Part shown: in pieces, positions 10,027 through 20,997 of the stretch
How the letters are laid out: every line of letters begins with the position of its first letter
How positions within the stretch are numbered: the stretch's first letter is position 1
Assembly: GCA_021613535.1 (NCBI GenBank)
Contig: CP075492.1
Coordinates: 14,694,001-14,758,000 of the forward strand
From: Adineta vaga
Lineage: Eukaryota > Rotifera
DNA length: 64,000 bases
Reading direction: 5' to 3'
The notes under the pieces: generated by a model
Told to the model about the DNA's origin: nothing
Databases searched by the model: none
Seen by the model: the letters and a program-made list of their open reading frames with translations, nothing else
Position numbers and translations under genes: made by a program

Positions 10027-13000
10027 CTAAATATAACTAAAGCAATGATTTCTCCTACAGCTTTGTCGCCATTTTTTCATTGACTTGACAAATTTTTCTT
10101 TGTACAGTGTTGATGGCAGAACGTACATGATAAAAATCAAAGTCGTAGGAATAAATGCCGTAAAATAACTCGAAACATATAACCAGGAGCTTTGAGATGC
10201 TTTTACACATCGAAACAATGATGAAATAATAATAAATGGCAATGTGAAGATGACCAATAGCAGAGGACCAATAAGTAACGGTTTGTGTTGATAAACTTGC
10301 TCTCTAAGATGCTGACGGCGACCTTTATATTTTCGAGCTGCTGCTTTTCGACGAACAATTGTATAAATAATGAATAGAGATGAGAAAATATTGATAAAAA
10401 ATGGTCCAAGCACATGAAGAAATGAAATTGCTGTTGTATAGATATATAAATTTGATGAATAAAGAGTAACACACCAGACACGATCTTCTTCAGTATCATC
10501 AAATAAATCACGAGAAAAGCATTCATAAATATTTGAACCGATAAGTAATAATACTAAAACAATCACAATACATCGAGCAGCTTTGATACTATGTGTTTTA
10601 TTGAAAGATATTCCTTTCGAAGTATTTATGGCACGTTCAATTGATACACAAGCATTCAACCAATTATTCATCCATGAACAAAATTTCAGTAAAGGTTCAA
10701 TCGACAAACATCCAAAACGAAGAACAGCACGATTTGTTTCTAAATTCATTTGAGAAAGTAAAACAAACCAAAATTTCATCATCAACACGGTAATAGTAAT
10801 CAGTGAAGTGATTGACAACATTAAAAGATAAATGCCACATCCAACTACACGCGTATCTCGCCGAGAAAATGTAATTAATGAAAGAATACTATTGACTAAG
10901 CCAATAACAAATAATATCATGGTAAAAAACATACTTAACTTAACCATTTCAGATTGATTACTTAGACGAATATTTGATCGAATTTCATATCGAAAGAGAT
11001 CATCAAGTGTTAATCCTATTCCTTTCGCATAAAATTGACATTGATTACCAAAGAAACAATCAATACAATTACATATAGTTGTAAGTGGACATATTGGATG
11101 ATCTTGTAAACATTGTCCATCATTGAGACAATGAACATTTTCTTTGCATTGAAAATCATGTTGATGATCAAATGCAAAACAATTAGCATGATGTTCTGTT
11201 GTACATAAACACATATACGATTCATCAAAGAAACATTTTAAATGAGGATTGTTTTGACATAAAGTATGATAATATTTAATTCGTTGAATTCTGAGTAATT
11301 TGATTTGTTTAGAATCGAGAAGTTCATTAACAGACGGACATCGTCGAGTGGAATCGATTGTTGTTGAGATGTTAGATGTTTCCGATTGTTGAAGCACAGT
11401 CAAATAATAGTTATTATTCGTTAGAATAAACACCATTTGAAATACTTGTTGGAGATAAAATGTCACATTTCTCTGCAGTGTAGTTATTTTTCTTAGTATT
11501 GTTTCGTGTGCTATTGGTGGCTCCCAGGGAATGTTTGAATAGATAAACGCTATCAGATATGATGATATTTTTCTATCATTGAGAGTGATATGTAACCGTG
11601 ACGTTGGAGATTCACATCTTTCTCCTCGAAATTCTTCGGGACATAAACATTCATAACTAGTATCAACCATTCGTTCATCAGTAACAACGCACACACCATT
11701 ATTTTCACAATAATTTATTGGACATGAATGTTTGAGCAAACAACGATTACCGAACTTTTCAAGAGGACAAATACAGATTGATCGATTATGTGCACGGTCA
11801 ATACAAATTGAATCAGATGAACAATCATCGCAATCAATTGAAATATGACACTGAGCACCAGTCCAACCTTTCTGACATTGACAAAAGAACTTTTCTTCAT
11901 TTATATACTTCACACAGATACCATGTTGACATTGAAGAGAACACAAACCAGAATAAGCAATATGATTCGATCCCAAAGTTAATAGAACAGCAAGTCGGTT
12001 CACTGGCAGAAAATTGAAAGGAACTTTGAAATACCAACTAGCAAGATATTCCACTGAAACCTTATCATAAACATCAATGTGAATACTGTAGTTTTTTGAA
12101 AGATGTTTTGGTCTTGTTGAATACGGAAGATATTTATCGAATGGTTGACCACATGTTATTTTAGCAATATAGATGATTTGTTCATACGATTGTATTTGTT
12201 GTTGATCATTATCATCATCAATTAGTTTAATGAAAATAGCAAAAGTATGATATCGAATGATAGCTGATAATATTAATGTAAGACTCACTCGTTGATTCTG
12301 ATATTGACATTGATTTCCATAATAATTTGGTGGACATAGACAAATTGTAGTGTCATTTTCATTTCCTAACCAAAGACGCATGGGTGAACCACGTGTGCAT
12401 TGCCATGATGGAGTATAAACGTGTGAAAATTTTTGTGGTGCATCATCAGCAGAAGTGATGATATTATTTTCGACTAATGGACAGGTTTCAGATGATTCTA
12501 ATGTGAATGGAACACGAGACATGGTACCAAAACGACAAAGAATATCTTGAACTTCAGTGAGATTATAATCAGTCCATTCTTCACATACGTCTGTATAATA
12601 TATTTCATTATGTAAATCACATAGTATAAAAGGTTCGATACATCTTGCGTCATTCAAACAACGAAAACTATATGAAATTCCACTAAAGAAATCTGCTACT
12701 CGACATAATTGTGGTTCATCTATTCCGCCAAGACAATCAACAATGCCATTTCTCACTTCATGTGCTGGTATACATATCATTGTATAATTATAGGGTGACG
12801 TACATTCAAGAAAACGATGAGAACAGTTCGATGGTCGACACTTTTCTTCATCTTTACCATTTTCACAATCCCAAAATCCATCACATCTTGTATAAATATT
12901 ATTGCAAGGCCAATATTCACAATCACTTTCATCTGTATAATTTTGTCCATTGATTATTTCAGGTGAAGTATCAATCGTTTTATCACATATTTGATTGAAA

Positions 13001-14523
13001 ACGGTATTATCGATAGTTTTCACCTCACTTTCTTCAAATTCACAACCATGTAGTTGAAGTATTGACGATCGACATCGACTTTCATTTGGACATGTAAAAC
13101 GATTAGGCTCATTAAGTGAACAACTTAATTTAAAATCTTCTTCATCATCATGCAAGTAACAATCAATGATGTTGTCAGCAATTCGACGTGTTGAAATATA
13201 TTTGGAAGAATTTCGACATTGATACAGTGATGTATGTTTCGAATAATCGTGATCGATGTATCGACTTGTACAGCCATGAAAATATGGTTTGATGATATCA
13301 ATTATTTGTTTCCAACTATGATATTCTACACTTGATTTCAATCCCATTTGATAAAATGAGCGACATGTATGAGATTTGTCGATAAATGTTGGTGAAAGAT
13401 AACTACATAATTGTACATTATAACAAATATAATCTGGTAATAGAATCGAATGAGTGTTCACTGTAGATATTCGTTTTGGTCGATAGAGAAAATGAACATG
13501 AGAGAGAAGAACAGGATTGAGTGGAAATTGGATGAGATCATCACATGAATGAAGATAGGAACGAATGTTAGGAAATTGAAAGAATTCGTCATGACATAAT
13601 GTTTGATTGATTTGTTGAATTAATTGAGTAAGACAAACCATAGCAAGCCAACAATGATATGATAGATTTCCTTGAATAGCCAATGATTCGAATAACATAA
13701 TATGTCGTCCATTAATACATTCATCGAAATCATCAACACATTGTCCATCACCACATGAGAAATGATTTTGACCGGGCGGACATGTATTCTCTTCACACTG
13801 AAATGAATTCAGTGTTGGATCTAAATTAGGACAAACAGAAATCTCTCGTAAATCTGACTGATCAAGACATGTTGCAGTAGGCTCTTCTGATGTTCGATAA
13901 TATTCTGGAATACATTGTCCATTATAACATCTATATTCATTTGTTTTACATTCATTTATTTCTAATTCAAAACAATGTTTTTCATCAACACCATCATTGA
14001 GACAATCAATTCGACCATCACATATCTCACGCCAATCGAGACAAAGAGATGCTCCACCACGATCACATTCTAACAAAATATAACATGTATGTTCTGAACT
14101 TGGACTAGTAAATTCATGTTCGTTGATGTAAGGAGAATATTGACATCGAAATCCGAACCATGGTGATGTGCAATTATAGAATAATGGATAAGATTGAAGA
14201 GATTTGTTTTGTTGATCAAGATAGTATTGATAGTGTTCAGCGAGATCGATTGAAGCAGACCAAATGAAAATATCATTGGCAGTAATATTCATAAGAAGCA
14301 ATTGGTCGAATGTATAATTTTCATCACGTGTATTGATGAAATCTGTTGTACTGATATGAGTGTCGTTTGTCGGTCGAACACAATATTCATTTTTTGTTAC
14401 AATGCCGTTAGTCATCGAATAATGATACAAACAATCATATTGTGTCCTGCTAGTCATATAAAAGTTGAAGTTAGATTCAGCACTAAGACGTAAGAAAAAT
14501 GGCAGCCACACAAGAAAAAACAT
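10027..14523 (-). CDS. Large LDLa/EGF-repeat seven-transmembrane receptor
   Basis: A single uninterrupted ORF of 1498 aa. It starts with a signal peptide (MFFLVWLPFFLRLSAES). The ectodomain of about 1180 residues has several LDL-receptor class A modules, with Cys plus D-x-x-x-D/E calcium signatures such as CDGRIDCLNDGVDE and CDGFWDCENGKDEE, and EGF-like modules (CQKGWTGAQC, CLCPEEFRGERC, NYCENNGVCV). The last 300 residues hold seven hydrophobic segments beginning about 1190 (MFFTMILFVIGLVNSILSLI) with a basic loop before TM6 and a short Lys/Arg-rich tail. Cys residues are numerous throughout the ectodomain. This LDLa/EGF/7TM combination is a receptor class expanded in rotifers. Ligand unknown. 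The absence of introns in 4.5 kb, next to genes with 50-60-nt introns, is unusual and may reflect retroposition or intron loss. Confidence 0.85.
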   Translation of the reverse strand: MFFLVWLPFFLRLSAESNFNFYMTSRTQYDCLYHYSMTNGIVTKNEYCVRPTNDTHISTTDFINTRDENYTFDQLLLMNITANDIFIWSASIDLAEHYQYYLDQQNKSLQSYPLFYNCTSPWFGFRCQYSPYINEHEFTSPSSEHTCYILLECDRGGASLCLDWREICDGRIDCLNDGVDEKHCFELEINECKTNEYRCYNGQCIPEYYRTSEEPTATCLDQSDLREISVCPNLDPTLNSFQCEENTCPPGQNHFSCGDGQCVDDFDECINGRHIMLFESLAIQGNLSYHCWLAMVCLTQLIQQINQTLCHDEFFQFPNIRSYLHSCDDLIQFPLNPVLLSHVHFLYRPKRISTVNTHSILLPDYICYNVQLCSYLSPTFIDKSHTCRSFYQMGLKSSVEYHSWKQIIDIIKPYFHGCTSRYIDHDYSKHTSLYQCRNSSKYISTRRIADNIIDCYLHDDEEDFKLSCSLNEPNRFTCPNESRCRSSILQLHGCEFEESEVKTIDNTVFNQICDKTIDTSPEIINGQNYTDESDCEYWPCNNIYTRCDGFWDCENGKDEEKCRPSNCSHRFLECTSPYNYTMICIPAHEVRNGIVDCLGGIDEPQLCRVADFFSGISYSFRCLNDARCIEPFILCDLHNEIYYTDVCEEWTDYNLTEVQDILCRFGTMSRVPFTLESSETCPLVENNIITSADDAPQKFSHVYTPSWQCTRGSPMRLWLGNENDTTICLCPPNYYGNQCQYQNQRVSLTLILSAIIRYHTFAIFIKLIDDDNDQQQIQSYEQIIYIAKITCGQPFDKYLPYSTRPKHLSKNYSIHIDVYDKVSVEYLASWYFKVPFNFLPVNRLAVLLTLGSNHIAYSGLCSLQCQHGICVKYINEEKFFCQCQKGWTGAQCHISIDCDDCSSDSICIDRAHNRSICICPLEKFGNRCLLKHSCPINYCENNGVCVVTDERMVDTSYECLCPEEFRGERCESPTSRLHITLNDRKISSYLIAFIYSNIPWEPPIAHETILRKITTLQRNVTFYLQQVFQMVFILTNNNYYLTVLQQSETSNISTTIDSTRRCPSVNELLDSKQIKLLRIQRIKYYHTLCQNNPHLKCFFDESYMCLCTTEHHANCFAFDHQHDFQCKENVHCLNDGQCLQDHPICPLTTICNCIDCFFGNQCQFYAKGIGLTLDDLFRYEIRSNIRLSNQSEMVKLSMFFTMILFVIGLVNSILSLITFSRRDTRVVGCGIYLLMLSITSLITITVLMMKFWFVLLSQMNLETNRAVLRFGCLSIEPLLKFCSWMNNWLNACVSIERAINTSKGISFNKTHSIKAARCIVIVLVLLLIGSNIYECFSRDLFDDTEEDRVWCVTLYSSNLYIYTTAISFLHVLGPFFINIFSSLFIIYTIVRRKAAARKYKGRRQHLREQVYQHKPLLIGPLLLVIFTLPFIIISSLFRCVKASQSSWLYVSSYFTAFIPTTLIFIMYVLPSTLYKEKFVKSMKKWRQSCRRNHCFSYI

Positions 14524-15453
14524 TTTTCTACTATAAAGTGAACCGCATTCTTTAGAAACTGAGATTTTTCTACTTTAATAATAGAAAAACACAACCAAGA
14601 TTTATAGTTACCGCACGTTGAGTCAATGTTGTGAATATTGTCATTGTTATTTTTTATGTTCACAGCATTTGATGGAACGCTTTTCTAATGAAGTACTTCT
14701 AAGATTTGAAATAAGAAATAAATTTATTTCTCATTTTTTCCTTATATGGAAAGTTCTCTTTGGCATCTGTTTAGATATGTCAAGGGCATTAAGATAAATC
14801 ATTATTGAGCTAAACGTGTAAAACACAACTGCCAACAAAAATAAGTTAATCATTTCACTTATGTGAATATTTATTTAGTTATTATTTTCCAGGAAAACTA
14901 TTCAAGAAGCAATACTGTACTATAAGTTCCTTGTTTGCAAATGTAGTATTATTATGATTGCATCAACGGTATTGTAAAAGATTCACATTGTCGTTCATTG
15001 AAACATCAACAATATGATATAAGAAAAAATTAAATAAACTTGTTGCACACTCTTAATATAACAGAATTGCATAGTTCACTATGTTTTATGTTAAGGTTTT
15101 TGTAAATTAGTCGACAACTTTCTGTGAACTTTATACTTAAAGAATATATGTATACGCACTCATTTTCTTTTCTTTTCTTTAACGGGTAAAAAGCATAATG
15201 TAATCATAATATTTTTTTTATACGTTTCTTTCTTTTCTGTTAAAATGATCAATCATTGCAGAATACTATATGAAAAGGACAAAGCACAACATCTTTATCT
15301 ATGTGTTTATCTCTTAGAATGGTTCATCCACAGTATATATTAATTAATATTTATAACACTCTCGTTTATTGTCATGTAGTTAAAATTGATTAGACAATGT
15401 TTCTTGATTATTAATAAAAGTTATGAAAAAATAAAATTAGCAATAAAATGTTC
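14524..15453. other. Intergenic
   Basis: AT-rich with short pyrimidine (TTTTC) runs near 15165-15235. No gene or structured element was recognised. Confidence 0.4.
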
Positions 15454-15840
15454 TCAAGTTTGAGTTTTTCGACAAGGTCCTTGTGGTCCTCTGCACAACA
15501 AACTGCTAACAAACCCGTGAGTCCCGTTTGACAAATTGAGTCTAAACCAGCGTGCGCTAGTAACTCCTCCACGAGTTGTTGGTTTTCCGTACACGAAACA
15601 GTCTGAAGGATAGTCGCGTCCTGCCAGTACATGACTGACTGTCGGACACGTATCAGCTGAGCACTTAAATACGCGGCCCCAATGTGCACATGCAACGGTT
15701 CCATTTGTGCTCTATAAAAAAGTAGCATTAAGATAGAACGTGAAAATATACTCTAGTAATAATATATGTACTTGACAGTCAATGATATATACTGAGCACA
15801 AAAGCGCAATGAAGACCGAAACGATCATTTGATTTGCCAT
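15454..15840 (-). CDS. Small secreted Cys-rich SH3b-like protein (copy 2)
   Basis: Two exons, 15840..15772 and 15711..15454, intron 60 nt; 108 aa. Exon 1 encodes a 23-residue signal peptide (MANQMIVSVFIALLCSVYI). The mature part contains AHWGRVFKCS, HVLAGRDYPSDCFVYG, RWFRLNLSNG and HGFVSSLLC, which align with the copy at 2339..2714 in the order Cys-rich strand, Gly turn followed by YP-x-DC, W-[FY] strand, then G-[YF]-VSS plus Cys. Both genes have one intron at the junction between signal peptide and mature domain, supporting recent common descent. A longer open frame on the same strand overlaps it but has no coherent protein character. The SH3b fold suggests binding of an extracellular ligand, possibly cell-wall peptide; this is inference. 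Confidence 0.7.
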
Positions 15841-17409
15841 TCGTATGTATGGATTTGATGGTTGTTTTGCGATTGATAATTAGCTGCAGCTCGTGCAGCT
15901 TTTTATACCAGATTTGTTCACTTCCGAACATAGATCTGTACTGCAATTGCGCATTTTCGAAATCAACAATTAATGAGTAATAGTTTTTCGCAGATGCACA
16001 AAAACAATACATATGACTTCCTTCACAATACATAGAGCACTTCAGTGACAACAACTAATAGCTAAAAGTATTGGAAAAACCAACATTATTCATACAAAAA
16101 TAAATCGATATTTCCAAGAAATGTCGTTTCAATGACGTTTAAGTATATGCTGTGTTTATTTTATTTGACGAAATTCTTCCTAGTTCATGTAAATACAAAA
16201 TTGTGTACGTATAGATTGCGTCATTTACTTCCGTCCCTATTTTCTTTACATAATTTCCTTTTCATCATTCGCTCGATTATTCATTCTGAGAAAAGAAAAG
16301 ACAGTTTGCAACGATAGAGTCGAAAAGTTATTTTAACATTATCCTTTTCTTTTCTATAGATCTTTGTACATATGCAGAAAAGCCATTGATTTCAGGTCCA
16401 TCTGTTTCATATTCAAACAGTTAATAAATTTTCTCTTTTAAAATATTACTCGATATGCTTCGAACTTCAAAAAAACAAATTACCGCTTCAATCGCTCATA
16501 GATTTCGACCTATTTTTGTTTCCAACGTCTTTCTGATTCGATGAAAACAGTACTTCCGTTCTATTTTCATCTTAAGTAATTTAATGGACTCATTGAAGCA
16601 AAATAAACTTTTGTATATTGATTGTTTCAATTACGTCATACTTTTTTCTTCCTTTATTCGTAATTCGCCGATTTTTTCAAAATTTCATAATCATCTGACG
16701 ATTCATGTTACCGGCATGTGTTAGTCTGAGAATTTTTATTTTCAAGTTTGTGAAATGTAAACATTATTGAAAATATGATTGCTACCGAAGAATACATTGA
16801 CAGACAAACGTCCGATGTTAGTATCGATAGAATATGACTTATTTCGAGATATGATTTTTTTATTTATAGCTTCAAGTGTTTCTCGAAAAAATATGTTCCT
16901 TTTGCCATAAACTGAATACAATATTCTGAACTCTATGCATATTGCTTCGAAATTCATAATAGCAGATTTTGCACACACTATACGTGCAACTTAATGATTA
17001 GAAGAATTGATCTATGCTAATTTCTGACTCATTTGTTAAAAACTAACTGAAAAGGTATCATTGATCATTATTCATATAAAAACAATTTCAGAGGAAGGCA
17101 AAAATGCAACCATGTGATAGAGCAAATAAATAAATAAATATAAAGGTAAACGCATGGTTCTGTCTCGAAAATTTTGCTACTGCTATAGTATTTGCAGATT
17201 TATGGAGACGCTGTTTATTGAAGAGATTGATAATCATAACCTTTTCTCTCATTCACATACTATGATTAATTATATAGATTAGTTTATAAGAAAGATGATT
17301 TCAAAGTTCTATAACAGGTTTTGTTTTGAATAAATATCTATTTAGATATACGTTCTATTGATGGAGTGTGATTTTTAAATATTCTGTAAAGCCACACACT
17401 CTTTGTCAT
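15841..17409. other. Intergenic
   Basis: About 1.5 kb of AT-rich sequence. A 78-codon minus-strand ORF at 16742-16978 has no recognisable features. A short AAAT tandem run lies near 17124-17140. No gene called. Confidence 0.4.
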
Positions 17410-18948
17410 TTAAATCAAAACAAGTGTATCTGCAGTGAATTGTTCGATTTTAGTATTATAAAATTGTTCGATACGATGTAATTGTTCTCGATCATGATTA
17501 TTAATGAAATTGATTGCCAAACCGTTTCGCCCGAATCGACCTCTACGACCAATACTTCATCAAAATAATAAAATTCATTTCACGTCAATAAAGATTATTC
17601 ATTCTTACCGACGAACATAGTTTTCACAATGAGTAGGTAGATCATAATTAAAAATAGGACTGACTTGTGGAATATCATTATCATCTTCAGATCTATCTGT
17701 TCTTAGCAAAATCCGACTAGAACCCATTCGAAATTCTTTTATGGCATTTTCGCGTTGTTCTGCGTTCATACTGAAGTCCTACAGTAGTGAAAGTTCATAA
17801 ATGGTTAGTCAAAAAATATCATTGTTGAACTAACGAGAACAGATACAGTTAAATCATGTGCACGTAATTTTTCAGATAACCACTTGACTTTTTCGCATGT
17901 ATTACAATAGATAATAGTTTGTGCAATTGCTAAGGTATCAAACAATTCGTATAACTTATTTAATTTGCATTCCTGAATAAAAATAATGTTACATAAGTTC
18001 ATTGTCATGCAATGGATAAATATATTTGAGTATACCTCACGTTCAATATTGACGTAAAATTGACGGATACCCTCGAGTGTTCGATCGTCTATCATGATAA
18101 GAATTTTCACAGGATTATTCATAATTTTATCTGTAGTTTCAAGTAAATCGGAAGGCATCGTCGATGATACGACAATGAAATGAGGATTTCCAGGTAGCAT
18201 CGCGACTAGGTCGTCAATTTGATCTTTATAACCACGAGAGAAAATCTCATCAGCTTCGTTTAATACGAACATTTTTATATGTTCAAGATCTATCACGTGA
18301 AGAAGAAGAAGAAGAAGGAAAAAGAAAGATAGATACATATGAGATATAAATCACATACGAAATACTGATCTCTTCAACATATCAAAGATTCGACCAGGAG
18401 TACTAATAACAATTTGGACGCCTGCTTCAAGACGTTTCATATCCTCACCAATATTCACACCTCCAAAACAAGCATGACATGTCACATTCATATGTTTACT
18501 CAATATTAAAATTATTCTATGAATCTAAATTAGAAGCAAAATCAAGAAATTGATGAAAAACAAAGATTACATGCTATAGGGAGAACTATACCTCTTGGGC
18601 TAGTTCACGTGTTGGTACCAAAATTAATGCTTGACAATCTTGGCAGTTCATATCGAGCTGTTGTAGAATTGCAATGATGAAAGTTATTGTTTTACCTGTA
18701 CCCGATGGTGCCTGTACAATTACATCGTATCCTTTAGGAAGATTAAATATTTATTCAATAGATTTCATCCTCAAGATGGTAGAAAACAAACCCATAATAC
18801 ATGGTTTAAGAGCACGTTGTTGAAGATCCGAAAGTTGTTTGAAACCGTATTCATAAATACCACGTAAAAGTAGATCTGGTAATTGCAGTTGATCGAGACA
18901 TTGGATCACTTCGGTCAAAGAACTTGGATTAGTTTCATTGTCATTCAT
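17410..18948 (-). CDS. eIF4A-like DEAD-box protein with degenerate helicase motifs
   Basis: Seven exons: 18948..18792, 18731..18592, 18524..18359, 18289..18036, 17972..17835, 17778..17609, 17554..17410; 389 aa, close to eIF4A length. A start 30 nt upstream at 18978 is possible. Preserved: Q-motif glutamine, Walker A (APSGTGKT), PTREL, TPGR, and the eIF4A signature [15 protein letters not shown]. Altered: motif II is NEAD (Asn about 165) instead of DEAD; motif III is SST instead of SAT; the HGD block after motif IV is missing; motif V ARGID is replaced by an acidic stretch (RSEDDND); motif VI is RRIGRRGR instead of HRIGRGGR. eIF4A unwinds mRNA 5' leaders during translation initiation. These changes predict loss of ATP hydrolysis and of coupling between the two RecA lobes. 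All seven exons still join in frame, so it is either a conserved non-catalytic paralogue or a very young pseudogene. Confidence 0.8.
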
Positions 18949-19291
18949 AATCAAGTATAAGAAAGCAACGTTTTTCAAATGTAACTAATCTACAAAGAAT
19001 ACTCGATCGCCAATGAAAAATCGACTTTCAAAAATGCAACAACCAATCATTTTAATGATTTTAAATGTAATCTGATCAAAGTTCTATATAATAACATAGT
19101 GTAGCATTTTAAAACTTTCATCATTCTAACAAACTATAAATAAAGTCTTTGATCGCATATTATTCTCTGTTACTCAGTCTCTCTTTTGTCGTTATGTGCT
19201 ACCATCTATGGTAATGGAAGATCTGAGAGTGCAATTGTGTATTTCACTGTATCTTTTCGTTCAAAAAATAAATTCTCAATGACGTATTTTA

Positions 19292-20483
19292 TTATAAAGA
19301 TTTTTTCCTAAATTTAGATAGACGAGATTTATGATGAGCGATCTCTCGTACTGAAGTAGTTTCAAACATTGGATTAATAAAAAATTTTCCTTGGCCTGCA
19401 TTTTGTTTGACACATTGATTAAAAGTAACATGTTCACATTGTTGTCTATAAAACCAAAATCCATGATTCATCCAACCATCATAAGAACAATCGTGACTCA
19501 AATATTTGGCATTATAAATAGCTGCACCACCAAAAGCAGATTCAACCTCAATCAAGGGATGATCACGTGGAATTCCTTTATTATGAACTGAAAAGAATAT
19601 ATCAATATTCGATTGCCAAGCAATCGAGATAATTGATGCTTGGCGAGTATATTTTATAAAATCAAATGGCATTGAAGGCCATATACGTAATGCCCAAAGA
19701 TCATAATAAAAATCTGTTTGTGAAGCTGTCATTACTGACCATGATGATAATGGATACATAAAATTCGACAGAAAACTATCGATTGTAAATTTTGGTGATG
19801 ATGCCTTATCAATATCAACTGTAAGATAGTAATCAAACGAAGGCATATCAGCACGAGCACGTGAAAGAAGATGATTTCGACAATGAGCAATACGTCGAGT
19901 GCCTTAACAAACAAATTAGAATTCCATTGCATATTCGTTTTATTCACTAAATATATCAAACAAATCTCTTTTAACTTTTGTTTCTTTGCTGAATAGTATC
20001 AATTAAGTTTCTTGAAATGGATAACTTACGTAAATATAGATTCCAACGTTGATTTCCTGCAGAATATACATAAACATGATTAGGATCCTCAATAGCCCAG
20101 TTTTGAATAAATTCTAATGTTCTATCTTGAGAATCTGATTCGCCTAAATAAATTTTATAATTTCCAAATAAATTTCCAATAGCACGAATATTTTTTTGGA
20201 AACGACCAAGATATTTTTCCACATTTCGGCAACAAGCTGTTATGACTAATGTGAAATTTGTTAAATTCACATTATTAATTGTTCGTATTGATGAAGGAAG
20301 TGAACGACCTGTCGACAATGTTCGATTATCTTCCCAAAAAGCTGCCGATGATAATGGTGACACTTCGAGCAGCTGAGTATATCTGTAAATTATTGTAATG
20401 CCCAACACCACAATGATCATTATTAATACAATACAACAAATCATTACATATTTCATCCACGTATGTCGTCGAGAGATTCTCAT
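19292..20483 (-). CDS. Type II membrane glycosyltransferase, CAP59/GT69-like
   Basis: Two exons, 20483..20030 and 19902..19292, intron 127 nt; 354 aa. A cytosolic basic N-terminus (MRISRRHTWMK) precedes one transmembrane segment at about residues 13-35, giving a Golgi type II topology. The lumenal part has a GT-A-like layout: ITACCRNVEKYL, YLGESDSQDRT, RIAHCRNHLL and a DxD-like motif in LTVDIDKAS that would bind metal and nucleotide sugar. The order CRN, ESxSxDxT, R-x-x-x-A-x-x-RN and D-x-D is typical of fungal alpha-1,3-mannosyltransferase CMT1/CAP59 relatives. Donor and acceptor are unknown. Fungal affinity makes horizontal transfer possible. The start ATG is the first in the open frame and gives the expected membrane anchor. 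Confidence 0.7.
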
Positions 20484-20997
20484 TTTATTCTCTTATTCAA
20501 TCAAGAGAAAAATCTACAATATTAAATAAAAATAAACATACAAGTCTTCTAAAAACGAGTCGCTTTACCTTTGACTAATTTTGAGTTCACGATTGTTCTT
20601 GAGCGTGTGTATATGTGAAGACCTTTCTTTTATTTCCTACAGTGATCATAAGTTTATAAAATATGATTTTTTCACCTCTACGGAGAATTAGTCAATGAAC
20701 CGAAGAGAGATGGTCATACAAATCATGTTATAGTGTCGTACATGTCACAGGTCTTTATTAAATAAAAAAGCCTTCGAAAGTATATTACGAGTGCATTTCT
20801 TTTTCTTTTCTTTACTTTTACGATTTATTGATGCATAAACTTTGTTTTTCTCTCACATCAAACACCTCCGATATTAATTATCCATTAACTTTTTTCTCTT
20901 ATGTCATCTTACAGAGTGTGAATGTAGTTTTCTCTTTTTTTATGCATTAAACAAAGTTCAAGAATAATGTACAATTCAATTATTTTTCATAATAAAA
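20484..20997. other. Intergenic between two minus-strand genes
   Basis: Carries the 5' flank of the glycosyltransferase and the 3' flank of the F-box gene. No gene or repeat seen. Confidence 0.4.

Noticed and set aside
12711-12953. ORFs on either strand inside the large receptor gene
   Set aside because: Shadow frames of the 10027-14523 gene, with no domain features.
15411-15728. Minus-strand 105-codon ORF resembling an ankyrin-like segment
   Set aside because: The overlapping frame gives a signal-peptide-linked SH3b-like protein with a paralogue in the window, which explains the sequence better.
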